The translations under genes were made by a program, and so were the position numbers. The notes under the pieces were generated by a model that saw only the letters and a program-made list of their open reading frames with translations, was not told the origin of the DNA and ran no database searches. From Tetrapyrgos nigripes (taxonomy: Eukaryota; Basidiomycota; Agaricomycetes; Agaricales; Campanellaceae): DNA of 64,000 bases. Positions 43,815-55,500 of the stretch are shown piece after piece; within the stretch, counting starts at the first letter, position 1, and every line of letters starts with the position of its first letter. The stretch is from NCBI GenBank assembly GCA_013368315.1, contig JAACJM010000214.1, positions 62,001-126,000 of the forward strand, read 5' to 3'.

Positions 43815-45617
43815 AGAATTCTTTGCGAGGAATTCATCTCGCTTCCGAGTTTTTCGTCACCCTATGTAGTATTATGGGTTATGAGGCTCTTTGAGGGGGC
43901 GTAACGGGGAGAGATTCGTCACCTGCCGTTACAAGCCCGAATATTCGTCGTTTTTTTGGGGTCCATTACTCGTTATTGACGAATTGCATGAAATGGTACA
44001 GTAATAGGATCATTCCTATCCACGCACGGCGCCTCGCATGCTATTGCACAGCTCGCCGTTCTTTACTCTACACTCCATCTGGTGCTTCCTCTTCTTAATC
44101 TTTCTGCTGTAGTTGATCATTCGATTCCTTAGCAGTACTTATGGAGCAATACGCATGGCTTCGTTCCTAATCCATTTACATGATGCTACCGAGGACGACA
44201 AAAATGTCGGTGCCACATCAAACCTTGTCTAGTTGGATCGATCGTTGGGAATGATCGCCGTGCACTCAAATACTTGTCGTACTTATTTGTACCCGCGACG
44301 ACTCGATTGCTCAATCCATTGTGGTATATCAAGAAAAGAAGTCATTCGTCAAGTTCTACTGGTCTGGAGGACTCGGAGGCACCTAGGCTCCGCTATAGAT
44401 CTTCTCAAGATCTGCTGCTATTCAGCTGGAGCTATTTGCAAATCGAGTGCAATCTGGTGCGATGAGTCTCGACACCATCATCCAGATATCACGGCATCCT
44501 GCTACTCCATCGCGCGCATCAGTATCATTGGAACCTTGAGAATGAGTCATGTTTTGAAGGAAGTATGTAGGTGAGGCTGCATAGATACCGACTTGATCAT
44601 GATGTATGTACTACATACATACGGTTGTACGATTTACCCATCTGTCGATCAGGATCATCGCAGTCATCCTGACATTGTTAATTGTTGAGTAAAGCCAAAG
44701 TATTGAATGGGGCAGGCTCCCCATGATGGAGCCTGGAGGACTCTTGGAACTCAAGGGGTACTTATAATCTCAAACCCGAGCAATCCGAATGTGGGCCGCT
44801 CAGGATGGGAATTTGTCAACTTAGATGGAGAAGTACTACTTCTCCATCACTACTTCTGAAGTAGTGAAAAACTGACTCAAGTGTACTGTATAATTTCGAG
44901 AAAGTGTTCAGTAGGGATGATGCATGACAAAATTTAGGTATGGTTCAGTGAGTTCAGTGTCCAAATTGTGGCGTGACACCTTCCGAAACAGTGTTCATTT
45001 TGTGACAGTTCACTGCCAATTTGAACCCATGATTGAGCTAAAACAGTGAAGTACATGTTCTTCTGAAGGAACTGTAAGCTAAATAGTATTGCTTTTGGTG
45101 AAAAACGCGTGTAGCGCGGAAGTTTGAGAGATTTTACTTGAAATTACCATTTTTGAAACAGGTTGTCATGCAGTTCATTTTGAAAGCGAGTGTGAGTGAG
45201 TGAATTACGCCGCTACCTACTAGTTACTGAGACTTTTACATCTGTATATAGAGAGTCCCTTGATGTACGAAGTAACTAGTAGTGGAACCACTTGCTGATT
45301 CAGCGGGGCAAGCAACCAGGCAATAGGGGCAACGTCCCACCGTCAAGGGCAGGGTAGACCGTCTACCACCTGGAAGCGCTGCGATGGCGCGCAGGCACCC
45401 AGGGACGAGGGTGTCATGATGCATGACGAACAACGCAAAATGAACAGTTTATGTAGGCAGCGCCGTGATGCGTGACTGAACAGTTTCTCGAAATTATACA
45501 GTAATAGTAAAAATGCACTAGGAGAAAGTGAGGAATGTCATACCTTTAAGAGCCTGTTCAGTAGAAAGTAGCGCTGAAAGATGAAAAAAAAAAAAGACGA
45601 AGAATGGTTGTCAACTA
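43815..45617. other. Intergenic, with palindromes and inverted repeats
   Basis: No convincing gene. A short frame at 44250-44465 (SYLFVPATTRLLNPLWYIKK) is open but unrecognised. From about 44820 to 45510 there is a structured segment: two adjacent perfect palindromes (44824-44848 and 44849-44865) and a 29-bp inverted repeat with one mismatch (44884-44912 and 45475-45503). It looks like a degraded foldback or TIR element. A poly-A run is at 45583-45595. Confidence 0.45.
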
Positions 45618-45695
45618 TGACCACCGCAGGGGTCGAACCTGCAATCTCCTGATTCCACTTCGTAGTCAGACGCGATGCCATTTCGCCAGGCGGCC
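45618..45695 (-). tRNA. trnR-ACG: tRNA-Arg (anticodon ACG) with a ~6-nt intron
   Basis: Reading the minus strand: acceptor GGCCGCC pairs with GGTGGTC (two G-U pairs) plus discriminator A; D-arm GCGA/TCGC; anticodon stem TCTGA/TCAGG; T-arm GCAGG-TTCGACC-CCTGC. The anticodon loop begins C-T-ACG-A, so the anticodon is ACG. Thirteen bases lie between the anticodon stem halves instead of seven, so about six bases (AGTGGA) are an intron at the usual position after base 37. No internal poly-T before the 5' end; CCA is not encoded, as normal in eukaryotes. Confidence 0.88.
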
Positions 45696-45760
45696 ATGTT
45701 TGATATTTGGGTGATAGTAGTTTGTTGTTACGAATGATGTCGGTATGATTTATACCATCC

Positions 45761-45936
45761 CCAAAGCGTCCTCAACGATATAAAGGTGAGCAGGACATGA
45801 CCACAGCCCCGATAGCTATGTAGCCGTTATCACATCGCTGATAACGGCTACATAGCTATATCGTGTCATTGTTATGGGCTGTGGTCATGCCCCGTACAAC
45901 CGTTATATCCAAGTTATATCGTTGAGGACGTTTTGG
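45761..45936. repeat. 176-bp foldback (long hairpin)
   Basis: The left arm from CCAAAGCGTCCTCAACGATA and the right arm ending TATCGTTGAGGACGTTTTGG are inverted copies. Further in, CATGACCACAGCCC pairs with GGGCTGTGGTCATG and TAGCTATGTAGCCGTTATCA with TGATAACGGCTACATAGCTA. The loop at the centre is only about six bases (CATCGC). Small unpaired bulges occur between blocks. It lies about 65 bp upstream of the tRNA 5' end and may be a foldback MITE. Confidence 0.8.
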
Positions 45937-47221
45937 TGATGACCGAAGGTCCTCATAAAAAACAATAAGTCAGAACTTCAACCACTACAATGTAGATCTT
46001 TCTTAGGCTTGTACTGATCTGCAGTGCGTCGATCAAAGTTTCGCGAGTGCGATAGTGAAGGGTTGCGGCGTTTTCTTAAGCTTGCTAGCCGTGGACAAAC
46101 ACGTACATTGCGTGTTGGAGTAGTCCGAGGGCTGGCCATTGCTATGCCAGAGTCAAACGCAGTGGACAATCGTCAAAGTGCTTGCTACGATGTACACACA
46201 AGGTGTAGACTACGTGATCACGATCACGTGGCTAACCAGGGCCTAGACCGTTCCCTGACATTCCTCGTCGCTCAGCAACGCATAAGTAAGTAGGAACAGT
46301 CGGTAGTCCGGTCTTCAGGCCTTGACGAGTACTGCTATTCTATGAGCTAGGGAGTAATCGATGGCAACGGACTGTCCCCAATATTATGCGACCATTTTTC
46401 ATTCTTCATACCTTGACTACTATTACTCGAGTCTACTCCCACTAGTCATGTATAGATCATGTATAGGCGGTCGTCATAACCGTATTGGATTTACAGCAGT
46501 CCTCGAGCTGCGAGCTAGTCCATATTTGAGATGGCCGGCCCCGGGACATGATGATGTACTTAGGTAGTCGTCGGCATGCCTTCCGAGACCCCGGCGCATC
46601 ACGATCAGTACTTGGTCCTGGACCGGGTAATACACCCTTCCTGCTCCTCCTCTTTACTCCAGCGTGCCTTGAGCGTGCCCCATCGCCGCGGCCTAAGACC
46701 AACTTGGCTGTCTGATCTGGAATTTTCAGAAAGACTTAGTGCGTGATTCTCCGGATTCTTCTCTTCTTTTACATTTTGGTTGCTAGGAAGGTGACGAGAC
46801 TACGCATCACCAGATGGCTTATTTTTGCTGCAGATTGTTGAGCTGTAACCTGTCTGTTTTCAAAACATCATTCTCTGAACTGACAACGTCGAGAAGTCGT
46901 TACTTGTCATCGCATTGGTAGCTGTCCAACTTGAAGTCCTGAACAGCAGCGGAAATGAACACAGCGTAGAAGCCTACTCATTCATCCTCCAATGAGGGAT
47001 TTCCAATACTTGTAGACATTTGACATTGAGAACGGCTGCTATGCGAATGTCCATGCGGACGCTAGGTACATGGTATAGCAGAAGAGCGCGAAATTTCTCA
47101 AGCTCATTCCGACGGAAACTCAAATTGTCAAATGATCACCCACACATATGCTTCAGGCGGTGAGAGTTCGTCTCCAGCATCGAGCAGCTGTGAGCGGAAG
47201 CAAAATTTTACTCACGCTCAT
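45937..47221. other. No gene recognised
   Basis: ORFs at 46024-46293 (+) and 46457-46702 (-) have no domain. A palindrome around GATCACGATCACGTG is at 46215-46231. This is presumably the upstream region of the carboxylesterase gene. Confidence 0.4.
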
Positions 47222-47222
47222 C

Positions 47223-47230
47223 GTATAAAA
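47223..47230 (+). promoter_or_regulatory. TATA box of the carboxylesterase gene
   Basis: CGTATAAAAAGCTCGG lies about 45 bp before the ATG at 47271, a good core-promoter position. Confidence 0.55.
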
Positions 47231-47270
47231 AGCTCGGATAGGCGGTTACCGACTGTTCTTGGAGCCCACA

Positions 47271-49526
47271 ATGAAGGCAGCACTTCTGTCTCTTTGCGCA
47301 ATTCTTACGGTGGTGACGGCTCAGGCCCCACAAATCCAACTTGGGAATACGAACGTTGGTCGGAAGGGCTACACCGCTTCTTCATGTGGACTTTTTTGGA
47401 GGTGAGTATGCTTTGATGATGACTTGATTCGTATTGGACATCTGTGTATTTCACAGGAATTCCTTTCGCCGAGCCGCCTCTTGGAAAGTTACGCTTAAAC
47501 CCGCCAGTTTTGAAGACGAACCTCGACGCCGAGACGTTTGATGCATCCAACTTTGGCTTGGCTTGTTTTCAACAGGTAAGTGCTGTCTACTTATGCCCGT
47601 AGACCTCGTCTTTACTGAAAGACTCCTCATTTAGGGTCTGCCAGCTCAAAACATGTCTGAAGATTGCTTGACTATCAATGTCTTTAGACCTTCCGACGTA
47701 CCAACCGACGTCAAACTCCCTGTACTCTTTTGGTACGTCATGCCATTCTACGGCTGGAAGATATCTGAGGTGGATTTTGGCATGAAGGACCTATGGCGGA
47801 GGATTCGATGCTGGTCGTGCGAGTCAATTCGATGGATCTGGGATCGTTGCTCAAAGTCTCGTTCGGGTAAGTATGGTCTTCGATCCCTCCCTTCCAGTGT
47901 TTTCTGACGAAGAATTAAATGAAGGGAACGCCATTGGTCTACGTCAACTTCAACTATCGACTAGGACCTCTGGGATTCCCTCAAGGCAAGGAAGCCGACG
48001 ACCGCAAAGCATTGAACTTGGCCATAAAGGATCAACATGCGGCACTCCAATGGGTCCAGGAGAATATAGGACTATTCGGTGGAGACAAGACAAAGGTAAG
48101 TTGATCTGTGTGCCTTGCCTCGTCGAGGAAGCTGTCTAAATGTTCCTAAAGGTGACAGTCTTTGGAGAGAGTGCGGGGGCGATCATGACTGCTGTCTCTT
48201 TCCTCGATCCGGATTTCGGTAAACTAGCCCGAGCCGGTGTGAGTGTTCATCTGCGTATTTTCGTTATGAATAACCAATTCCAAAAATAACATCAGATATT
48301 CGAGTCTGGGAGCCAAGCTACTGCTTCCACTTTCGATGCTGAGAGACGTCAAAACTCATGGGAAGCTTTCGTTGGAGGCGTACCTGGATGCGCAAATCTT
48401 GCCAAGACTGATCATACCTTCGCTTGCCTTCAGAATGCAACGAGTGAAGAGATATTCGAGGGAGTGGATGCTTCGTTGACGAACCCGGCAGAGGAGTTCC
48501 CTTTCGATCCTACTATTGATGGACCCGGTGGTGTATATCCCGATTACCCATCTCGTTTATTCGCGCGAGGCCATTTCGCCAAGCTACCTTTCATTGCTGG
48601 GACAAATTTGGATGAAGGTATGTTGTATATATGATTTCAAGAGCAATATCTTGTTCAGTGGCGAATTAGGCACCTTATTTACTCTTCTGGGTCCGAGTTA
48701 CACGACAGAGGTGCTAGAGGGTTTCGTCGTTGCAAATTTCTCGCCACCTCTGGTTTCAACTCAGTCTTTTGACCACGCCGTGAAGGAATTAGTTGCACTG
48801 TACCCTGAGGATCCAGCTTTCGGTTCTCCTTTCAATACAGGTAATGAAACGTTCGGTTTAGTTCCTGGCTATAAGCGAGCTGCTGCCTTGAGTGAGTGCT
48901 TTCAAGGGACAGGTATCACCTATTATTTTCTGATGAAGATCTCTAGACGGGGATGTGGGTTTCCAGTCTCAACGTCGATTCTGGATTCAAACTGCGAGCA
49001 ACGCAGGTGTGAAGACATTCGGATATCTTTTCACTCAGCCTCAACCCGGCTCTGGTCGCCTCGGCGGTAAGATTTTGACTTCGTTGATACCGAGTAACGA
49101 TCTAACTATTTACCTAGTCTTCCACTCATCGGAGATTGCATATGTATACGGTGGTGTCGAAAACCCCACCCCGTCTGACGCTACGTTGAGCGTAAATATG
49201 ATGGACTACTGGATATCTTTCGCTACAAGCTTAGACCCCAACGATGGCAAGGGCTCGAGTCGTACGTTCCTACGATGCTTTCTTTTTCCTTTCACTGATT
49301 TGAACATTACGTGTTTGACCAGGTCCCGAATGGCCACAGTATACACCCCACAATCAGGTGAGCATCTCCGGTATTCTTTGAGTCCTTACTTAACGGCATT
49401 TATCACAAGATGATAATTCAACTGAACGGCAACAATCTCACTGCTATCCCGGATGATTATCGCAAAAAGCAAATTGATTTCATCAATTCGATGCCTCTCA
49501 CTTTCCATCACAGGCGTTCTCTGTAG
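47271..49526 (+). CDS. Secreted type-B carboxylesterase/lipase, one apparent frameshift
   Basis: Hydrolyses carboxyl esters outside the cell (family of fungal lipases such as Candida rugosa lipase). The ATG at 47271 begins a signal peptide (MKAALLSLCAILTVVTAQA), then APQIQLGNTNV. Later exons give DFFGGIPFAEPPLGKLRL, MSEDCLTINVFRPSDV, YGGGFDAGRASQFDGSGIVA (oxyanion loop, after a 48-bp intron at about 47732-47789), TPLVYVNFNYRLGPLGFP, QHAALQWVQENIGLFGGD, VTVFGESAGAI (nucleophile Ser), FIAGTNLDEGT (acid residue), VFHSSEIAYVYGG (His) and PDDYRKKQIDFINSM, stopping at 49524-49526. The catalytic triad is complete. One extra base near 47358, between NTNV and VGRA, puts the signal-peptide exon out of frame with the rest. 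About 530 residues, normal length. Substrate cannot be told from sequence. Confidence 0.86.
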
Positions 49527-51995
49527 AAGTACCTATTAGTCGATGATTTGTCAGATGTATATTACCCGGTTGAAAACAAGTGTACACGCAAAGGGCATGC
49601 CTAGTAGTAGTACGTTCTTTCCTTGGGCCTTTCAAAGCCAGGCACCCAAAAAGTTCTTTCATATTCTAGGCTAACGTGATGACCTTCCATGAAGAAAAAA
49701 TGACCACGACCAGGATATGCCAGACTCCTAAGTTCCTCTTACTTCAACCTGGCCGTATTTTCTACAGACCTCGTACTGTTCTCCGACGCAATAGCGTTGC
49801 ATCTGCGTAGAAGTCCCGTATTTCAGAGCTCCTTCACGTTTATTCTTCTTTGTGTATTCAGCTATGTGTTCTAGGCGATCTTGGAGGTATTGTGGCGTTT
49901 TCCTAACTACTGTACAATACTACATACTTGCATCATATACATCTTAATATACGGTGCTCTTCAGGGTTATCCTTCTCCACGAGCCTCAAAATGGGTGGGA
50001 ATATCCTCCATTTCACACTCGTAACTTTGAGGAGTTCTCCAACTTGAGCTGTAGTATCTCTCGATGTGATGAGGGGTGTCTGCCAGCGCCGAGGCGTGGC
50101 GAGTGCGAGGCCGGAGCTCAGACTTGGTAAAGTACACATAATTTTATTGAACTTCTTTCTACGAAGACCTCCCCAATTTTATGAGTTGGTGCTTTGCCGC
50201 CGCCAAGGAGAGAAGGATATCTAGATTTTTGACTTTCCAGTTGCATAGAACCAAGAGAGATCGCTCCTCGTCCATGTTTCGACAATAGTACAGAGAAAAC
50301 ACAATGACCTAAGAATTCAGTATAGATTGAGTGGCCTCCAAAAATGCTTGATGCTAACATAGTTGATCATATTTCGGGCCATTTATCGGTCTTTCTGCAA
50401 TAAATTCGCCCCCTGTAGCATGGTCAGGCGCGTAGACCAGGGCAATTTGAGCCGTATGTTCGACGGCAAAACTTGACCGGCACCTGTACCGTCACTGAGC
50501 AGAGCACCAAGCTGTAATACCAATTCTTGGTATTGCATGAAGACTCGTTATGACCACGCCAGCAGCCACACAGACCGGTTACCGGTTATTCCGAGCCGAT
50601 GGTCCAAGCGCGGGAAGCTTCATTTCCTATTATATCCACATTCCCTATCCTCGAGACATGCAGGAACCGTTTCTTATTCTTACAAGTTTTGTCGCTTCGC
50701 TACAAGTTTCCTTTTTTAATTAGTTTTATACTTTCATCAGTCTTGTCGTTTCACGTCCATCTCTAACCAGTTTTACGACCACTTATGCCAAGTTTCGTAG
50801 TACTTAATTACCTCCATACGAGTATAACTAGTTACTACATACTCTTCAATACACAAGTTATTCCCCAGCCCAAACTTCACGGCTAAGTCTCCAGCTCTAC
50901 CCAAACCTACCCAGTTCTTCCTAAGTCCCTGCCAACCCAACTCAGCCCAATCCAACCCTTGTCCTTCGCTGTTTCGACTTTTTGCTGCCTTGCACGCTAA
51001 GTTCGATAGATCAGCACTGCCCGTGGTCATTAGAGAGTTTCTTGGACTTACCTTGGTTCGAGGAGTTTTCTCTTTGGTTTAATAAACCACTCGTCACAAG
51101 CATAGACGGTACGGTATGAAATACGGCTGACATGGTATACACGGTACATCGGACATAATTACAAGTAAAAGTCAAGTGGGAAATCAAAGAATTCGAGATC
51201 AACCTACAGTACAAACGGCGAGACGCAACAAAGATACAAAGGATACCTTGAATTTGCCTGGGATAGCTGATTATAAGAGTTCTGATATATGGTTTGCGTT
51301 GGAAGGATGACTATAAGGGTTGAAGCTCCCAGTGAAAACCGGTGCTGAGCAGATCTGAGTAGAGCTGAGAATTTTGGCTAAATCTGAGTCGAACTGAGAA
51401 TTTCTGAGGGATTTCCTAATTTGGCTTGCTGTGACGTCACCTCAGGCCTATCCGACCCTTCTTCTCAACCTCGACGACCTTCTCAGAATTTTTCAAAGCC
51501 TTTTCTACTTAAGCCTAACAACCTCCAACGTCTCTGGAGAAGCTGCTGACGTCAACCCCAAAGGTTCGGCCACATCCCCAAAGTCCGATGCCCCAGATAT
51601 CGTTTCTTCCCGTCTCTTCTCCTTACCACCACCATCCCTTGCCCGCCCACTCCCCGCCCAGTCTCCTTCCCCTCTGCTGTCCACATGTGCCCTTCCCATC
51701 TTTCATGGCAACAATTTGATATGTTTCTCCCATCATTGGCATCTGGTTTGTTTTTGCTGATTGCCGTTGCGTCACGTGTAAGATGTATCAACGACGACGA
51801 CGTGGTGCGTGTTTCGTCGTCTATCTATTCGCTAACGGAAACGCCTATACCTAGGCGGCAGAGGATACGATGAAGGAAGGCGACGTGGAGGGCGGTATCT
51901 GGGAGAATGGTATCGAAGGTACGTCTTCGGCAACCCCTGTCCAGTAATCTGCTAATCTCAGCCCATATACTTAGGCAGAACAAACCGGGTATGAG
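49527..51995. other. Gene-poor stretch
   Basis: No domain found. 50880-50960 is a run of CCCAA-type repeats giving a spurious minus ORF. 51340-51420 has a short repeat of TCTGAG/GCTGAGAATTT. The ORF at 51431-51760 (+) may be partly coding. A possible exon pair at about 51721-51995 (MFLPSLASGLFLLIAVASR, then AAEDTMKEGDVEGGIWENG between good splice signals) could be the 5' part of a gene cut by the next element. Confidence 0.35.
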
Positions 51996-53168
51996 AAATC
52001 TGCAGACACCCAGTGCAGACACCCTGCAGACATCCCTATCACCACCACTAACTCATTCATTGTTAAAATCATTGTTTTTGTTAAGTTCTACTATGTAGTA
52101 TGAATAATAGGAATGATGGCTGTTTGTGCATGTACATAAGCTTGGACATATGAATTACAAATTTTTTTTCTGACTAGTTTTTTTGGAGAGTAACCTTTGT
52201 AAGGCTATACAGGAAAAGATGGAAGCAAAAGAAACAGGAAAGCAAGTAGAGAAGGAGAAGAATAGGCCTCCCAGACCCAGACCAAAGCCATTTACCAAAG
52301 AGAAAGGCTTAAACAGGTCAACCATGGCTGTTCATGAAGCTGGGCTTCTAAAGGAAGAAATCACTACCAATCAAGCAGAAACTCGCCAGCCACAGCATTC
52401 AGCTGGGTCTAAGCGCAGATGTCATGCAGAAAAGAGAAGTGAAGAGACAGAGGATGGAAAGTAGTATAAGAAAACACGCAGGCAGAGAAAATAGTCTCTT
52501 TACAGAAATTGGCTATTGCTAGTTAATCTTTGAATCAAATGCGTTAATGTCCAATTCTAGGCAGAAGTCTTGTATCTGACACTCCCATTTTGCTTTCTTA
52601 GGGTGTCTGCATGGGTGTCTGTAGGGTGTCTGCAGGGTGTCTGCAGGGTGTCTGCACATGCACAGCCACGTGCAGACACCCTGCAGACACCCTGCAGACA
52701 CTCTTCCCAGAAATTACAAATGAGTACAAATTATCTTGAAGCTATTACAATGTATTATCTTGTAGAAACATGCTAAGACATGAGCCAAATACTAACAATT
52801 GTTTGATATTCAAAGATGAGTAGTGCAAATGCTGGCAGCAAGCATTTCAAGGCACTATGAGACCTTTTGAGTGTCCTTGCTGTACAATTTCACACTGAGA
52901 TACACTCATGAGAATGTATAACTCTTCCCCTGATATCCTGAATAGAGAAAATCTGTAGGAATGTATCAGGAAAAAATCTGTGGCTGTGCTTATACTCCTT
53001 TTTTGAAGATTTTTACACTTCGTGTACAGCAGATACACAACTTGGAAAGCATCTGGAAGCTTAAATATATATATGGCATGGTACATACAGTCTTATACAG
53101 TAATTTACAACATTATCCGAAGGGTGTCTGCAGCCCTGCAGGGTGTCTGCACGGGTGTCTGCAGATTT
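51996..53168. mobile_element. TIR element with clustered GCAGACACCC repeats
   Basis: The ends are AAATCTGCAGACACCC (51996) and its complement (to 53168). Each end carries two to three further GCAGACACCC units. A third cluster in the middle (52598-52709) holds four or more units in one orientation, a short loop, then three in the other, forming a strong hairpin. No target duplication is evident. The interior is A+T-richer than its surroundings. It contains one charged ORF (52183-52464) without a recognised domain. Non-autonomous; superfamily unknown. Confidence 0.7.
52183..52464 (+). CDS. Unrecognised 93-residue charged ORF in the TIR element
   Basis: Very rich in Lys, Glu and Arg (KETGKQVEKEKNRPPRPRPK). 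No zinc finger, DDE motif or membrane helix. It may be the remnant of a transposon protein or chance coding in A/G-rich DNA. The start is probably not ATG. Confidence 0.25.
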   Translation: MESNLCKAIQEKMEAKETGKQVEKEKNRPPRPRPKPFTKEKGLNRSTMAVHEAGLLKEEITTNQAETRQPQHSAGSKRRCHAEKRSEETEDGK

Positions 53169-54130
53169 ACCTATACCGCTTCCCAACAATCTCCATTTCC
53201 ACATTTTACAAGCCTTCACCTATGCATTGATAGGGGTGATGGGTTATATATATCAGATCCTTGTGCTGCGGTCATTCTTCCAAAAGTCCATCATTTCCCG
53301 CGCTGTGCGACCTGCTACGCAGTTGCCGTACCCAGGCCTACCTCATAATTTCAATTTGGAGGACCCTCGTGGAGGTTACTCTTGGACCCCGCCCTGATCA
53401 CTTCACTTGAGGCAGTTGGACAATTCCACAACAAAGACCTCCTCGGTTTGGGCCAGTTTAACAGCCTTCAGCGTCTTTTTCTCTGGAATTACCAAGGAAT
53501 TGCTCAAGAGCCGAGTGGTGACATGGACGAACGCATCGTCCATTTGTCGTTTATCACCCACTTGTTCATCAGACCTCACATGTACCTCAGTTCTTGTCAC
53601 CGTCTTCCGAGAATGACACAGCATGCGTGTAGCTCGCTAATAGATAGATAGATACACGGCGTGGTCCCGTTGAGGAACTGCCAGTTTACAGGTCATAAGC
53701 GGTACACGAGGGATCCAAAGTTAATACCTCGTTGCCCCAATTATACCTGCTACGGGGCAGGACTCAGGAACATTAGACTACATAGGAGATAGATAGCCAC
53801 CAAATACTGAAATGTACCAAGTAAGATTATCAGACCACGAACCAGAACCAGAAGTCTAAGCACTACTAGTAACTTCGCCATGAGAAAATATGGAATTTGG
53901 ATCGTGCCCATAGTACATACCGGTACCAATGCCCATCAAAACATCCCAAATCCCAAATCCTGCATGGAGTCGGAGTCCACAGAACCCTCCACCACTTAGC
54001 CTAGCCTCCAGTCTCCAGTCTTCAGTCTAAATCTTCGCTTGCCTTACCACGTCCCTACGTCCATTCCCTTCTCCTGTCTGAATCCTACGCCTCCTGTACC
54101 TCCTACGCCAACAACTGAACAACTGCCACT
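53169..54130. other. Possible 3' gene fragment, then gene-free DNA
   Basis: 53169-53397 is open on the plus strand (LQAFTYALIGVMGYIYQILV, ending RGGYSWTPP) and looks like a C-terminal exon of a small membrane protein. It may pair with the possible exons before 51996, with the TIR element inserted between. Other ORFs here overlap in several frames. From 53650 to 54130 I see nothing. Confidence 0.35.
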
Positions 54131-55500
54131 CTAACCACAATCAATACCAATCCTCATACCCCACCATCTCCTCGTATACTCCTTTCCCCCTCTCTCCTCA
54201 TCTCTTTCTCTATCCTGACCCCCAAAAGCCTCGGTCGAGTTGGAATTATGCGACGAAACGGCCCCTCCTCCACTCGTCGTCGAGTTACCAACAAATTCTT
54301 CCCTACATACACCCTCTACCACCCTAACCGCATCCGCATATGTCTCTTTGAAGCATATAGAAGGCAAGGTGTCAAAAGGGTTAGAGGTTGGGTCGGTGTT
54401 AGCGTTGGTGCCGGTGGTTGTATTTTGAGAAGAGGAAGAGGAAAAAGAGTTTGAGTTGGAGCTGAGTTGGATGAGGTGGTCATGGAGAAGGAGGCGGGAG
54501 GGAAGAACTATCAGCGCGACGAAAACGAGACGAAACGAATACACATACCCAACAACTGTCAAAACTCCTTAACAAGTATCTTCCACACGCTCCACAGCTG
54601 GACTTTGCATTATCTAGGAATGGGACGCCTAGAGATAACGAATAGAGGTATATGTTCGGAAGCGGCAGCGGAAGCCCCCTGATGCATAGAGGAAACATAG
54701 TAGTATGTGTATGCGTTGGAATGGGGGAGGCAAGACGTGGAGAGGAGGAGGGGTTATGCGAGAAGAGCTGCATGTAAAAGAGATCAACAACATGGAAAAA
54801 TGAAAAAAAAACGCGAAAAAAAGACACTCACCAATCCTGGTCTGAGTGACAATAGCTTACTCCTCTCTTCCTGACCAGCATCCATCATCAGCTGAACCCA
54901 ATCCCTCACAACATCTGATTAACAACGTAAGGTTGGTCTGCACGTTAACGAAAGAGTCGGAAAAAGATTGAAGCATCCCGAATGAACGATAGGAACGGAA
55001 TGAATCCGTGTTGGTCGTGTTCAAGGAGGAAGAGGAGTGTAAGTTGTAACGGTGAATGGAAGCGAGGGGTGGTCCCAGAGTTGGGGGAACGAGGTATGTA
55101 GTGCGTGTGGGGAGCTGGAGGAGGGACTGGTTGGTTTAATGGGGCGTAGAAGCAAGGAAGAGTGAAAGAAGGTCGATGTGGACGTGGAACAGGGAGTGGA
55201 GAAGGATATAAACATGCTGTCGGGACCCGGATGGTTCTTGTGTATGCCCAACGATGTCTCGTCTCAGCATAGGTGGAGAAGGTGACTGTGTTGGTTTGGA
55301 ACGAATATCCGTCCTTCTTCGTGGCAGACGTAGCCGTAGATGCGGGTAAACACGCTTTGGACCCTAAGGACAGCGCATAAAATGACAGAGAGAAGGTTAA
55401 GATTGGTAGAGAGGTACGTGGGTAGGGTCGAAGAATGAAAATGAGGAGGGTACAGGCTGGTACAGTCGTGGCCGCCTTTGGCTTCATGGTATCCGGTGGT
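54131..55500 (-). CDS. Possible multi-exon gene, unrecognised
   Basis: Minus-strand open stretches 54945-55487 and 54131-54562 may be exons of one gene. The C-terminal part reads FRLVFVALIVLPSRLLLHDH, a Ser/Asn/Thr-rich linker, then NPFDTLPSICFKETYADAVR and VVEGVCREEF, ending in a charged tail. The upstream part has hydrophobic segments but strong low complexity. I could not build a single consistent frame through 54560-54940. Exon borders and even the existence of the gene are uncertain. Confidence 0.25.

Noticed and set aside
50773..51030. Gly/Trp/Leu-rich minus ORF
   Set aside because: Produced by CCCAA-type short repeats; no homology recognised.
52598..52709. Possible CRISPR-like repeats (GGGTGTCTGCA units)
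   Set aside because: The units abut without unique spacers and are inverted around a loop in a eukaryotic genome. They are subterminal repeats of a mobile element.
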